This document shows, piece after piece, positions 25,489 through 36,730 of a DNA stretch of 64,000 nt. The notes under the pieces were generated by a model. The model did no database searches. It worked only from the letters and a program-made list of their open reading frames with translations, and was not told where the DNA came from. The stretch is from Curvibacter sp. Lineage in GTDB: Bacteria > Pseudomonadota > Gammaproteobacteria > Burkholderiales > Burkholderiaceae_C. Positions within the stretch are counted from its first letter, which is position 1, and every line of letters begins with the position of its first letter. The position numbers and the translations under genes were made by a program. The stretch covers positions 18,391-82,390 of the forward strand of contig JAHRYV010000009.1 in NCBI GenBank assembly GCA_020621965.1. Reading direction: 5' to 3'.

Positions 25489-26394
25489 TTAGCTCACCTT
25501 GAAACGAACGGTCGGAACGCTGGAATCCGAGAACGGCGCCCCCAGGCCGATTTCCCCTTCGCCATACAGCACACACTCCTCGCGCCGCAGCAGCACCTCG
25601 GAGCGTGAGCCCGAGAAACGGATCCAGGTTCCATAGCTGCTGACATCCACCAGCATGATGCGGCCATTGCGCCATTCCAGCCGGACGTGCGTGCGGGACA
25701 CGCGCGGGTCGGCGACGATGAACTCGCAGTGACGGATGCGCCCCACATGGATGGGGAGATCGAAGCACATATAGGTGCGGGTCTGGTCCAGGAAACTCAG
25801 CTCGACGACCTGCCCCAGGGCGTCGCCCTTGGCGTCCTGACCGTAGTTGCCCTGCATGGTGATGAAGTCGCTGGACTCGTCCTCGTGCCATTCGACCTGA
25901 TGCACCGGACAAGGTTCCACCCGCCCCCGTACATTGATCTGGCCGAGCGGTCGATAGCGGATGCCACCGGCCCCCCGGGTGTAGTCGAGGTCGGGGCTGC
26001 TGACCCAGATCTCGTGGGGGCCGGCCAGGTCGGACAGGCGGGAGGCCACGTTGACGGCATCACCGTAGCAGTCCCCGTTGACGATCTCCACCTCGCCCGT
26101 TGCCACGCCCACCCGGATCGGCAGGTGTTCCGCCGGGGGTTGTTGCAGGAGGTTGGCCTGGTGCTGTCGTTGCAGTTCGACCACCGCGTCAACGGCGACA
26201 GCGGCTTTCGGAAAGACGATCAGCACACCGTCGCCCAGGGTCTTGATGACCTTGCCCCCCCTGGCCTGCATCAGCTTGCAGATCCAGTGCGTCAGATGCG
26301 TCACGGTCCGGGTGGCCCTGAGATTCCCCAGCGTCTCGAAAACGGAAGTGCTGCCGGCCAGGTCTGTGAAAACAACGGTGGTGTGGACACCCAT
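25489..26394 (-). CDS. Class III adenylate/guanylate cyclase with C-terminal FHA domain
   Basis: The 301-residue protein begins directly with a cyclase catalytic domain (VVFTDLAGSTSVFE with the first metal Asp, KTLGDGVLIVF with the second, and GVATGEVEIVNGDCYGDAVNVASRLSD), spanning about residues 3-150. A linker leads to an FHA domain at about 215-285 (IHVGRIRHCEFIVADPRVSRTHVRLEWRNGRIMLVDVSSYGTWI), which binds phosphothreonine peptides. It would be a soluble cyclic-nucleotide synthase recruited to a phosphoprotein; the partner is unknown and no Ser/Thr kinase is in the window. Its 3' end is 22 bases from the dif-like site. Confidence 0.88.
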   Translation of the reverse strand: MGVHTTVVFTDLAGSTSVFETLGNLRATRTVTHLTHWICKLMQARGGKVIKTLGDGVLIVFPKAAVAVDAVVELQRQHQANLLQQPPAEHLPIRVGVATGEVEIVNGDCYGDAVNVASRLSDLAGPHEIWVSSPDLDYTRGAGGIRYRPLGQINVRGRVEPCPVHQVEWHEDESSDFITMQGNYGQDAKGDALGQVVELSFLDQTRTYMCFDLPIHVGRIRHCEFIVADPRVSRTHVRLEWRNGRIMLVDVSSYGTWIRFSGSRSEVLLRREECVLYGEGEIGLGAPFSDSSVPTVRFKVS

Positions 26395-26746
26395 GCGGTA
26401 GCTTCAGTTGGTGACGGTTGTGTACGAGACGAGTTTAGGGCATAGCCGCAGGCTTGAATACCAAGGGCGCGCCCTCGGCGGCGGACCTTCGGCACTTGAC
26501 TCAGCGGTCGGAGGCACACCTCGTTCCGGTCGCTGCCGGGTTGATGCGCCGCCCCGCGCCGCTGATCTACCCCAGGACGACCGGATCAGGATACGTATTT
26601 GAGCATTGCTTGATGTATCCGGGGTAAGCGATTGAATTTCTTGTTGTTTTCCACGCATTCCTCGTGGATTACCCTATTGCCGAACTGGCCCGGGCCGATT
26701 AACCTCATGCCTGTTGTTGGGAAGTCTTATCCATAAAGACCAAAAC
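26395..26746. promoter_or_regulatory. Intergenic spacer between divergent genes
   Basis: This 352-base gap separates the cyclase gene (-) from the small gene at 26747 (+) and should carry both promoters. The part near 26620-26680 is AT-richer than its surroundings. A weak pairing GGATAC/GTATCC (about 26588-26620) is visible. No convincing ORF, RNA or -35/-10 pair was recognised. Confidence 0.3.
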
Positions 26747-27091
26747 ATGAACCGATTGGCTAGCCAATTCATCAGCAGCATGCAAGGGCTGTTGGGTCTG
26801 TCCGTTCCGGACGAAGGCCGCCATGCCTGCCGTATCGAAGACATCCGCCAGGCCATGCTGGACTCCCTGGGTGACGAGGGCTGCACTTGCTACCCCCACA
26901 TCGAACGCCGCGTGCTGTTCGCACCGGACCTGCAGGGCCTCTGGTATTTGCGCAGCGACATCATGGTGGTCCTCTCTTCCTTGCAAGGCGAGATGATCGC
27001 CAGCCAGCGCATCCGGCAGATCACCCGCATGTTTGAGGGCCTCCTGCCCGGCAGCATGGTCAGCCGCCCGGCCGCTGCCGGCCGCCGCTGA
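26747..27091 (+). CDS. Conserved-looking hypothetical protein
   Basis: I do not recognise this 114-residue protein. It has no signal peptide or membrane segment; it has a Cys pair in DEGCTCYPHIERRVLF and a helical C-terminal half (DIMVVLSSLQGEMIASQRIRQITRMFEGLLPG). ATG 26747 (MNRLASQFISSMQGLLGL) is the most natural start; an in-frame ATG lies at 26714. It stands alone between the divergent cyclase and the convergent ldcA gene. Codon use looks like that of the neighbours, so it is probably a real gene. Confidence 0.6.
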   Translation: MNRLASQFISSMQGLLGLSVPDEGRHACRIEDIRQAMLDSLGDEGCTCYPHIERRVLFAPDLQGLWYLRSDIMVVLSSLQGEMIASQRIRQITRMFEGLLPGSMVSRPAAAGRR

Positions 27092-27133
27092 GAACACCAG
27101 CGTTCGGGCCGGGCGCGCCCGGCCACACGCACC

Positions 27134-28132
27134 TCAATCCCCCCAGACCAGCAGCACGTCGCGGCCCTGTACCTGCAGGTCACACCGCTTGCCCACCGGC
27201 AGCAGCACCTTGGTCGGCACGTGACCGAAGGGCAGATTGGTCAGCACCGGCACCTTGAGCCGGCTGCGCAGCCAGTTCAGCACGGACTGCAGCTGGAAGC
27301 CTTTGTCATGCGGCACCAGCCGGTACTCGGTGAACTGCCCGAGCACGATGGCCTTTTGCCGGGCCAGCACCCCGGCGTGCAGGAGCTGGGTCAGCATGCG
27401 TTCGATGCGGTACGGGTGCTCGGCCACGTCCTCCAGGAACAGGATGCCGTCCTGCACGGCCGGGAAATACGGCGTCCCCAGCAGCGCGCACAGCACGGCC
27501 AGGTTGCCGCCCCAGAGCGGGCTGTCCTGCACGGTGAAGTCCGCCGCCTCGCCCAGGCGCTTGGCGTGGAAGGCGCCGGCCTGCGCGATATCCTCCGCCC
27601 GCTCCTTGTGCTGGCGCCAGCCCGTGCCCTCCCCCTGGCCCAGGATCATGTCCTCGAAACAGGCTTCCATGATCTCGTCCGGACCACCTTTGCCCCCTGC
27701 CCCATGACCATCGGCCGCATCGGCCTCGTCGCTGACGCCAAAGCCCTCGCACAGCGAGGGGCCGGCCCAGGTCGCGGCCCCGCTTTGCGCCAGCACCGCC
27801 AACTGGAAGGCCGTGAAATCGCTCAGGCCCACGAACTGGGTGCCGTTGCCGATGGCTTTCGCCACCGCCTTGTACTTGATGCCGTCGAGGATGCGCGTCA
27901 GGCCGTAGCCGCCGCGCGAAATCATGGCCACGTCGGCGCCACTGGCCGCGGCCCGGTGGATGGCCGCCAGCCGCATGCTGTCGTCCCCGGCAAAACGCTG
28001 GAAGGACGCCAGCGCCGCCTCGTCCACCTCGACCTCATGGCCCAGGGCCTGCAGGCGTTTGACGCCACGGCGAAAGGCGGCCTTGTCGCGCACGGCGCCG
28101 GAGGGGGAATAGATGTAGATGTGTTTTTTCAT
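27134..28132 (-). CDS. ldcA: Muramoyltetrapeptide (LD-) carboxypeptidase
   Basis: The 332-residue protein is of the S66 peptidase family. SPSGAVRD near the start, SRGGYGLTRIL (near residue 95), and VGLSDFTAFQLAV with the region carrying the nucleophile Ser are typical, as is the C-terminal LTNLPFGHVPTKVLLPVG. LdcA releases the terminal D-Ala from L,D-crosslinkable tetrapeptides in murein recycling. Its start overlaps the stop of the tadA fusion by 4 bases, so it is the last gene of a paiB-tadA-ldcA operon. Confidence 0.9.
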   Translation of the reverse strand: MKKHIYIYSPSGAVRDKAAFRRGVKRLQALGHEVEVDEAALASFQRFAGDDSMRLAAIHRAAASGADVAMISRGGYGLTRILDGIKYKAVAKAIGNGTQFVGLSDFTAFQLAVLAQSGAATWAGPSLCEGFGVSDEADAADGHGAGGKGGPDEIMEACFEDMILGQGEGTGWRQHKERAEDIAQAGAFHAKRLGEAADFTVQDSPLWGGNLAVLCALLGTPYFPAVQDGILFLEDVAEHPYRIERMLTQLLHAGVLARQKAIVLGQFTEYRLVPHDKGFQLQSVLNWLRSRLKVPVLTNLPFGHVPTKVLLPVGKRCDLQVQGRDVLLVWGD

Positions 28133-29523
28133 GGCTGGGGCCGATTATCCGGGGCGAAATGGCGCAGCGCGGCCTGCGCGATCGCCTCCCCCTGCTCGGG
28201 CACGAAATGCCCGCCCTGCTCCACCCGCAAGGGCTCGGGGCAGTTCCTGATCAGGCCACGCAGTTCCTGCATCACCGGCCAGCCCAGCACCGGGTCCTGC
28301 AGGCCCACGGCCATCAGGCTGCGGCCTTGCCACTGCTGTTGCCAGAACGCGCGCGCCAGGCGTGAGACGGCCGCACCGTCGGCATCCGTCGTTTCGGGCA
28401 CCATGGGCGGGAAGGCGCGCAGTGCCGCGCGGTGGCCTCGATCGGGGAACGGCGCGTTGTAGGCCGCGCATTCCTGCGCGCTGAGTTGCGGGTTGCCGCG
28501 GGCCAGCAGGCGGCCCACGTCGTAATCCGGCTTCTTGGCGCACATCTCGCGCCAGGCCAGAAAGCCCGGCGTGAGCGGCGCCTCGCCGGTGGCCAGCAGC
28601 GTGTTCATGACCAGCAGGCCGGCGTAACGCGATGGTGCCGCCATCGGCAGCGTCAGGCCCAGCAGGCCGCCCCAGTCCTGCACCACCAGCACCACGTTCC
28701 TCAGGTCGAGCCGTTCGATGAACTCCAGCAGCACCTGCCGATGCCAGCTGAAGCTGTGCGCGGCCTCCTTCTTGGGCTTGTCGCTCCTGCCGAAGCCGAT
28801 CAGGTCCGGCGCCACCACGCGCTGGCCAGCGGCCAGGAAGACCGGGATCATCTTGCGATAGAGGTAGCTCCAGCTCGGGTTGCCGTGCAGACAGAGCCAG
28901 GTCAGCGGCGCGTCCTTCTGGCCTTCGTCCAGATAGTGCAGGCGCAGCCCGGCCAGGGCCGGCAGGTCGCTGAGGTAATGCGGTGCCCAGGGATAACCGG
29001 GCAGGTTGGCAAAACGCTCCTCGGGCGTGCGCACCGCATCCTCGCGCACCGGCTGGCTCAGGCGCCGCTGCGTTTCCCGTTTCCTCTGGAAGAAGTCCTG
29101 CAGCAGGGCGCCGCATTCGGCCGCCAGCACGCCACCCTGCACCTGGGTCTGGTGATTGAGTTGTGTATTGGCGAACAGGTCGAGCACCGAGCCGGCGGCG
29201 CCGGTCTTGGGGTCGGGGGCGCCGAAGACGACCCGCTTGAGGCGGGCATGCAGCAGCGCGCCGGCGCACATGGGACAGGGTTCGAGCGTGACGTAGAGCT
29301 CGCAGTCCTCCAGCCGGTAGTTGCCCCGCAGGCTGGCGGCCTCGCGCAGGGCCCGGATCTCGGCATGGGCCGTCGGGTCGTGGCTGCCGATGGGCGCGTT
29401 GTGGCCGGTGGCGATGACCTGGCCCTGGTGCACCAGCACCGCACCGACCGGCACCTCGCCGGCCTCGGCGGCTTGGCGCGCCAGGGCCAGGGCCTGGCGC
29501 ATGAAATCTTGCTCAGTGGCCAT
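28129..29523 (-). CDS. tadA: tRNA adenosine(34) deaminase TadA fused to haloalkane-dehalogenase-like hydrolase
   Basis: A single 464-residue frame has two enzymes. Residues 1-~150 are TadA (zinc site HAEIRAL and PCPMCAGA, with catalytic Glu in HAE), which converts A34 to inosine in tRNA-Arg. Residues ~165-464 are an alpha/beta hydrolase with HGNPSWSYLYRK, GFGRSDKP, a nucleophile Asp in VVQDWGGLLG and a final His in QGGHFVPE. Asp in the elbow plus the adjacent Trp and the Asn of HGNP are hallmarks of haloalkane dehalogenases (DhlA-like). There is no stop or frameshift between the two. The gene overlaps both neighbours, paiB upstream and ldcA downstream. The dehalogenase substrate is unknown. 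Confidence 0.9.
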   Translation of the reverse strand: MATEQDFMRQALALARQAAEAGEVPVGAVLVHQGQVIATGHNAPIGSHDPTAHAEIRALREAASLRGNYRLEDCELYVTLEPCPMCAGALLHARLKRVVFGAPDPKTGAAGSVLDLFANTQLNHQTQVQGGVLAAECGALLQDFFQRKRETQRRLSQPVREDAVRTPEERFANLPGYPWAPHYLSDLPALAGLRLHYLDEGQKDAPLTWLCLHGNPSWSYLYRKMIPVFLAAGQRVVAPDLIGFGRSDKPKKEAAHSFSWHRQVLLEFIERLDLRNVVLVVQDWGGLLGLTLPMAAPSRYAGLLVMNTLLATGEAPLTPGFLAWREMCAKKPDYDVGRLLARGNPQLSAQECAAYNAPFPDRGHRAALRAFPPMVPETTDADGAAVSRLARAFWQQQWQGRSLMAVGLQDPVLGWPVMQELRGLIRNCPEPLRVEQGGHFVPEQGEAIAQAALRHFAPDNRPQP

Positions 29524-30133
29524 GGAGACCGAGTTTGTCCATCCAGGCGGCCAGGGCGCGCTGGTTCTCGTCGCCGGCGGCGTAGGCCGCTTTCATGGCG
29601 GCATGCGCCTCGGGCCGGTGCTGGTTGAGCTTGAGCTTGCACTGCAGGTCGGTCACGCGCAACTCGAAGGCCACGATGCCGGCCAGCATCTTGCGCGCGT
29701 AGTCTTCTCCCAGGCTGCGCCACTGCGCGGCATAGGCCGGCTCGTGGTCGCCGATGAGCTGCTTGAGCAGCGTGTCCTTGGCGGCGGGTTCTTCGATCAA
29801 TTGCGCCTGCACCGTGCAGTGCACGGCCAGGTAGTTCCAGGTCGGCACCCGGGCCAGGTCCGGATAGACCGAGGGCGACATATAGGCATGCGGCCCAAGA
29901 AAGGTCACCACGGCCTGCGGTCGCGCCTGCAGGTAACGCCAGTGCGCATTGGGCCGGGCCACATGGCCCAGCAGCACCAACTGGTCGCCCTGCTCCTGCG
30001 CATGCAGCGGCAGGTGGGTCACATAGGGCAGGCCCTGCTCGTCGGTGCTGATCAGGCTGGCCAGCGGGTACGCGCGCATCAGGGCCAGCGCCTGCGCGCG
30101 GTCGTCGGACTGGAATTGCGGGGGCAGGTACAT
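29513..30133 (-). CDS. PaiB-family FMN-binding regulator
   Basis: The 206-residue protein matches the PaiB family: MYLPPQF at the N terminus, TDEQGLPYVTHLPL, GHVARPNAHWR, PHAYMSPSVY and VPTWNYLAVH are all family hallmarks, with KLNQ near the C terminus. PaiB proteins have a flavin-reductase-like split barrel; in Bacillus they act in negative regulation of protease and sporulation genes, but the role in proteobacteria is unclear. It heads the operon with the tadA fusion (11-base overlap) and is divergent from the PcfJ-like gene. Confidence 0.88.
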   Translation of the reverse strand: MYLPPQFQSDDRAQALALMRAYPLASLISTDEQGLPYVTHLPLHAQEQGDQLVLLGHVARPNAHWRYLQARPQAVVTFLGPHAYMSPSVYPDLARVPTWNYLAVHCTVQAQLIEEPAAKDTLLKQLIGDHEPAYAAQWRSLGEDYARKMLAGIVAFELRVTDLQCKLKLNQHRPEAHAAMKAAYAAGDENQRALAAWMDKLGLHGH

Positions 30134-30228
30134 GGTCCTGCCTACTTTAGCAGTCCTGCCCGGCGTTGCGCCATTTCTGCTACCGTAGACCGCAGCACAG
30201 ACAAGTACAGGACGCGAGAGAGACAGGC

Positions 30229-32064
30229 ATGAGCGGCGCGCTGGTGGGGTTGCGGATCGATGGCGGGAACAAGCTGATGCGGCTGCACGGCGAGCGCAGC
30301 TGTGCAGGCGTGCTCACCGCCTTGCTGGACTACCTGCGCGGCGTCGACGACGTCCGCCTGGGTACCTATGCGCGCACGCTGAAGATGGTGGAGCCGGCGC
30401 ACGGCCCTTTCCCCGACGAGGCTGCCCGGGCCGTGCTGCAAGCCTTTTTCGAAGACCGTTTCGGCGAGAGCTTCCGGCCACAGACCTGGGCCGAAGCCTT
30501 TGCCGCCTTGCCCGAGCTGGAGGGCTGGCATGCGGGCGCGCCCTACCTGCCGGCGGCCAGCCTGGACAGCTGCGGCGACGTGACCTGGGGCTTTCTGATC
30601 GACCTCGATGCCGATGCGCTGCAGATCTTCGTCAACCGCAATGCGCGTTTTCATTGGCGTGACATGGCCGGCTCCCAGCCCGCCTACTGCACCCTGTCCC
30701 TGGCCCACGCGCGCCAGTTGACGGTGCCAGACCTCGAGGCGCTGCACGGCCTGCTGCAGCAGCATTCCTACTCCGATGGCATCGATCCGGTCCTGCCGCT
30801 GCGCGATGCCGAGTCCGCGCCCTTTCCCGGCCCCGGCGCCTGGCAGGCGCGGCTCAGGCTGGCGCACGGGCGCGTGCGGCTGCTGCTCGAGCGCGGATCG
30901 CTGCGCGCCAGGGTCCGGCAGGTCGGCGAACTCAGGCTGGACGATCCCCACTGCGGGGCCCTGCTGCGCGCAGCGCTGGATCCGCCGGTGCTGGCGCTGG
31001 CGCAATCCATCTACGGGCCGGGGGCGCGCCTCGGGCAGCTCGCCCAGGTGGCGACGCAGCTGCCTGCGCTGCCCTTCGCCCCTGGCGATGGCGGCCTGCC
31101 CCTGCTCGACCTGGGCCTGAGCCCGGCCTGCGGGCTGAGCCTGCCGCTGGGGCCGGCTTTCTTCGATGCGGTGCGCGCACGTTTCCTGGCCGCCGGCATG
31201 AGCGCGCAAGGCTGGCGTTTCCTGATCAAGCAGGACAACGCGGTGCTGCGCTTCGTGCTGCAGTTCTTCCCGCCGTCGGCGCGCATCCTGGGCAGCTTTG
31301 CCCATTTCGTCAACCTGCTGGCCAGCGCGCTGCAAAACGAGGCGCTGCGGATCGAGCGCTGCCAGCCGGCGCTGCGCGGTGTCGAGCGCATCCTCGACCG
31401 TACACGCGGGCGCCCCGGCCCCTTGCGGGAAGAAAACGCGCGCATCTTCCTGCGCGCCATCATGCGCGCGCGCCTGTCCGGGGATGAAGAGGCCAACCTG
31501 GCCCACGAGGCGCAGGACGTGTCCGACTTCGTCTACGCCCACACGGTGGTGCTCAAGGGCGCGTCCTGGCGCTCGCTGTGCCGCCGCTCCGATGCCTGGC
31601 ACCGGGCGCTGCTGATCACGGTCGACCCCGACAAGGACGTGCGCTGGCCGGCGCTGCTGCCGGTGTACCGCACGGGCCCCTTCCTCGCGGTCGAGCTCGA
31701 TTGCGGCTTCCTGCTGGCCGAGGACGGCCTGGAGCAGCGCCACTGCATCGGCACCTATGCCAATGCCTGCGCCAGCGGCGCCACCCGGGTGTTCTCGCTG
31801 CGCCGCGACGGCCGGCGCACCGCCACCATCGAACTGCAGCGCGGCCATGACGGCGCCTGGCGCATGGTTCAGATCCGTGGCAAGGCCAATACGGTGGTGT
31901 GCGACCCGGCCATCCTGGAGGCGGCCGACCAGGTGAGCCAAAGTTATGCGGAGGCGGCACGCACGCGCGAGCACGCGGAGTTTGCGCGGGCGCGCGAACG
32001 CGGCCCGGCGAGCGGTTACCTGTCGCCCGCGCTCCCGATCCAGGGGGAGTACTGGACCGGCTAG
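30229..32064 (+). CDS. PcfJ-domain-like protein
   Basis: The 611-residue protein has no signal peptide. The C-terminal quarter contains the PcfJ-type motif LEQRHCIGTYANACASGATRVFSLRRDGRRTATIELQ, followed by VQIRGKANTVV, which resembles proteins found on conjugative plasmids and elsewhere; its biochemical role is not known to me. The N-terminal 450 residues are not recognised. Start at ATG 30229, preceded by GAGAGAGACAGG; an in-frame start at 30166 is inside the divergent paiB promoter. It stands alone between paiB (divergent) and guaA (convergent), with no conjugation genes nearby. Confidence 0.65.
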   Translation: MSGALVGLRIDGGNKLMRLHGERSCAGVLTALLDYLRGVDDVRLGTYARTLKMVEPAHGPFPDEAARAVLQAFFEDRFGESFRPQTWAEAFAALPELEGWHAGAPYLPAASLDSCGDVTWGFLIDLDADALQIFVNRNARFHWRDMAGSQPAYCTLSLAHARQLTVPDLEALHGLLQQHSYSDGIDPVLPLRDAESAPFPGPGAWQARLRLAHGRVRLLLERGSLRARVRQVGELRLDDPHCGALLRAALDPPVLALAQSIYGPGARLGQLAQVATQLPALPFAPGDGGLPLLDLGLSPACGLSLPLGPAFFDAVRARFLAAGMSAQGWRFLIKQDNAVLRFVLQFFPPSARILGSFAHFVNLLASALQNEALRIERCQPALRGVERILDRTRGRPGPLREENARIFLRAIMRARLSGDEEANLAHEAQDVSDFVYAHTVVLKGASWRSLCRRSDAWHRALLITVDPDKDVRWPALLPVYRTGPFLAVELDCGFLLAEDGLEQRHCIGTYANACASGATRVFSLRRDGRRTATIELQRGHDGAWRMVQIRGKANTVVCDPAILEAADQVSQSYAEAARTREHAEFARARERGPASGYLSPALPIQGEYWTG

Positions 32065-32101
32065 CCGGTCCGCCGCGCGGCCCGCAGGCCGCGCGCTCGC
32101 C

Positions 32102-33721
32102 TCACTCCCACTCGATGGTGGCCGGCGGCTTGGAGCTGACGTCGTAGGTGACGCGGTTGATGCCGCGCACCTCGTTGATGATGCGGCTGGAGACCTTCTT
32201 GAGCAGGCTGTAGGGCAGCTCAGCCCAGTCGGCGGTCATGAAGTCGCTGGTCTGCACGGCGCGCAGGGCCACCACGTAGTCGTAGGTGCGGCCGTCGCCC
32301 ATCACGCCCACGCTCTTGACCGGCAGGAAGACCGTGAACGCCTGGCTGGTCAGGTCGTACCAGGTCTTGCCGGAGATCGGATCGATGGTGGAGCGCAGCT
32401 CCTCGATGAAGATGGCGTCGGCGCGGCGCAGCAGGTCGGCGTAATCCTTCTTCACTTCACCCAGGATGCGCACGCCCAGGCCCGGGCCCGGGAAGGGATG
32501 GCGGTACACCATGTCGTGCGGCAGGCCCAGGGCCACGCCCAGCTCGCGCACCTCGTCCTTGAACAGGTCGCGCAGCGGCTCCAGCAGCTTGAGGCCCAGT
32601 TGTTCCGGCAGGCCGCCCACGTTGTGGTGGCTCTTGATGGTGACGGCCTTCTTGCTCTTGGCGCCACCCGATTCGATGACGTCCGGATAAATCGTGCCCT
32701 GGGCCAGGAAGGTCGCGCCCTTGTGACCGGTGCCGCTGGCCTTGAGCTTGGCCGCCTCGGCCTTGAAGACGTCGACGAACAGGCCGCCGATGATCTTGCG
32801 TTTGGCCTCCGGGTCGCTGACGCCGGCCAGCTTGCCCAGGAACAGCTCGCTGGCGTCGACGCGGATCACCTTGGCGTGCAGCTTGCCGGCAAACATGTCC
32901 ATGACCATGTCGCCCTCGTTCAGGCGCAGCAGGCCATGGTCGACGAAGACGCAGGTCAGCTGCTCGCCGATGGCGCGGTGGATCAGCGCCGCCGCCACGG
33001 ACGAATCGACGCCGCCGGACAGGCCGAGGATCACCTCTTCGTCGCCCACCTGCTTGCGGATGGCCGCCACCGCCTCGGCCACGTGGTCGCGCATGACCCA
33101 GTCCGGCCGGGTGCCGCAGATCTCCAGCACAAAGCGCTCCAGGATGGCGCGGCCCTGCACGGTGTGGGTGACTTCGGGGTGGAACTGCACGGCGTAGAAG
33201 CGGCGCTGCTCATCCGCCATGCCGGCGATGGGGCAGCTCGGCGTGCTGGCCATGAGCTTGAAGCCGGGCGGGAACTCGGTGACCTTGTCGCCGTGGCTCA
33301 TCCAGACCTTGAGCATGCCGTGGCCTTCGGGCGTCGTGAAGTCGGCGATGTCCTTGAGCAGCGCGGTGTGGCCATGGGCGCGCACCTCGGCGTAGCCGAA
33401 TTCGCGCTGGTGGCCGCTTTCGACCTTGCCGCCCAACTGCTGCGCCATGGTCTGCATGCCGTAGCAGATGCCCAGCACCGGCACGCCGAGTTGGAACACG
33501 GCGTCCGGCGCCTTGTCGGTCGATTCCTCGTAGACGCTGGCATGGCTGCCCGAGAGGATCACCCCCTTGAGCTGGCCGTCGGCGGCGAACTGGCGCACCC
33601 AGTCGTCCGTCACGTCGCAGGGATGGACCTCGCAGTACACATGGGCTTCGCGCACCCGGCGCGCGATCAGCTGCGTGACCTGGGAGCCGAAATCGAGGAT
33701 GAGGATCTTCTGGTGTTGCAT
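32102..33721 (-). CDS. guaA: GMP synthase (glutamine-hydrolysing)
   Basis: The 539-residue enzyme has a class I glutamine amidotransferase domain ([16 protein letters not shown] with the Cys, and VQFHPEV with the His), then the ATP-pyrophosphatase motif [12 protein letters not shown], and the C-terminal dimerisation domain ending PPATIEWE. It aminates XMP to GMP. It is downstream of guaB on the same strand, with a 63-base spacer that contains a stable hairpin. Confidence 0.97.
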   Translation of the reverse strand: MQHQKILILDFGSQVTQLIARRVREAHVYCEVHPCDVTDDWVRQFAADGQLKGVILSGSHASVYEESTDKAPDAVFQLGVPVLGICYGMQTMAQQLGGKVESGHQREFGYAEVRAHGHTALLKDIADFTTPEGHGMLKVWMSHGDKVTEFPPGFKLMASTPSCPIAGMADEQRRFYAVQFHPEVTHTVQGRAILERFVLEICGTRPDWVMRDHVAEAVAAIRKQVGDEEVILGLSGGVDSSVAAALIHRAIGEQLTCVFVDHGLLRLNEGDMVMDMFAGKLHAKVIRVDASELFLGKLAGVSDPEAKRKIIGGLFVDVFKAEAAKLKASGTGHKGATFLAQGTIYPDVIESGGAKSKKAVTIKSHHNVGGLPEQLGLKLLEPLRDLFKDEVRELGVALGLPHDMVYRHPFPGPGLGVRILGEVKKDYADLLRRADAIFIEELRSTIDPISGKTWYDLTSQAFTVFLPVKSVGVMGDGRTYDYVVALRAVQTSDFMTADWAELPYSLLKKVSSRIINEVRGINRVTYDVSSKPPATIEWE

Positions 33722-33738
33722 GGCGTTCTAAAAGGCAA

Positions 33739-33770
33739 AGGCCCGAACGCCAAGGGGTGGGTTCGGGCCT
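33739..33770 (-). terminator. Hairpin between guaB and guaA
   Basis: A perfect 10-base stem (AGGCCCGAAC / GTTCGGGCCT) with a 12-base loop. On the transcribed strand it is followed by TTTGCCTTTT, so it could act as a partial terminator or attenuator, or as an RNA stabiliser, within the guaB-guaA transcript. Confidence 0.6.
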
Positions 33771-33784
33771 GTGTTTGAAGGCGG

Positions 33785-35878
<2,094 letters not shown>

Positions 35879-35885
35879 CCCGGCC

Positions 35886-36221
35886 TCAGTAGCCGGCCTT
35901 GGCGCCGGCGCGCCGCTTGGCAAACAGCCCGGTCGTGCGTGCCCCCTGGGTGGCAAAGCGTTCCCGCCGCGCGACCTTGGGGTCGACCCGCAGCGGCCGG
36001 TAGATTTCCACCCGGTCCCGGTCGCGCAACAGCTGTTCGCGTGTCGCCTTGCGGCCCCAGATGCCCACGGTGGCATGGTCCAGATCCAGTTCCGGATACA
36101 TCGTGGCCAGGCCACTGGCCTGCAGGGCCTGGGCCAGCGTGGCGCCGGCCAGCAGGCGCAGGCGCAGTTCGCACACCTGGCGCGCGGCCGGGGCATAGGC
36201 GACGACCACCTCGATGTCCAT
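35886..36221 (-). CDS. rnfH: RnfH family protein
   Basis: The 111-residue protein has the ubiquitin-like RnfH/UPF0125 pattern: VVVAYAPAARQVCELRLRL, GATLAQALQASGL, VGIWGRKATREQLLRDRDRVEIYRPLRVDPK. The start at 36221 (MDIEVV) is preferred because GGGGGC lies just upstream; an in-frame ATG at 36233 overlaps ratA. It forms the usual ratA-rnfH pair, adjacent to smpB, as in many proteobacteria. Its molecular role is not well established. Confidence 0.9.
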   Translation of the reverse strand: MDIEVVVAYAPAARQVCELRLRLLAGATLAQALQASGLATMYPELDLDHATVGIWGRKATREQLLRDRDRVEIYRPLRVDPKVARRERFATQGARTTGLFAKRRAGAKAGY

Positions 36222-36222
36222 C

Positions 36223-36666
36223 TCAGCCCCCATAAACCTGCTCGGCCCGCTTGACGAAAGCGTCGACCATGCTGGCGGCGATCTTGTCGAAGACCGGCCC
36301 CACCAGCTTGCCCAGCAAGGCGTTGGAAAAACCGTAGTTCAGCGTCAGCTCGACCTTGCAGGCCCGCTGGCCGCCCTCGCCCACCGGCAGGAACTTCCAC
36401 TGGCCATGGAGCTGGGAGAACGGGCCGTTGATCAGTTCCATCTTCACGGCGCTGCCCGGCAGGTGGGTGTTGCGGGTGGTGAAGGTCTGGCGCACGCCGC
36501 TGAAGGCGATGCCGACCTCGGCCGTCACCCCGCCATCGTGGGCCTCCAGCACGCGGGCGTGGTCGCACCAGGGCAGGAACTTGGGATAGTCGGCCACGCC
36601 GGTGACCAGCTCGTACATTTCCTGCGGGCTGTACCAGATCAGAACGGACTTGTGCACGGTTTTCAT
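36223..36666 (-). CDS. ratA: RatA / coenzyme Q-binding START-domain protein
   Basis: The 147-residue protein is a START/polyketide-cyclase fold protein of the RatA/YfjG type: [33 protein letters not shown] at the start and a C-terminal [21 protein letters not shown] helix. Members are annotated as ubiquinone-binding chaperones (Coq10-like) and in E. coli as ribosome association toxin; which applies here is uncertain. It is divergent from smpB, with about 64 bases between them. Confidence 0.92.
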   Translation of the reverse strand: MKTVHKSVLIWYSPQEMYELVTGVADYPKFLPWCDHARVLEAHDGGVTAEVGIAFSGVRQTFTTRNTHLPGSAVKMELINGPFSQLHGQWKFLPVGEGGQRACKVELTLNYGFSNALLGKLVGPVFDKIAASMVDAFVKRAEQVYGG

Positions 36667-36730
36667 AGAATGCAGGGCTCGCAGGCCTAGACTGAATTGT
36701 AAGTTTGGCAGCTGCCCCTATCTGACCCCC

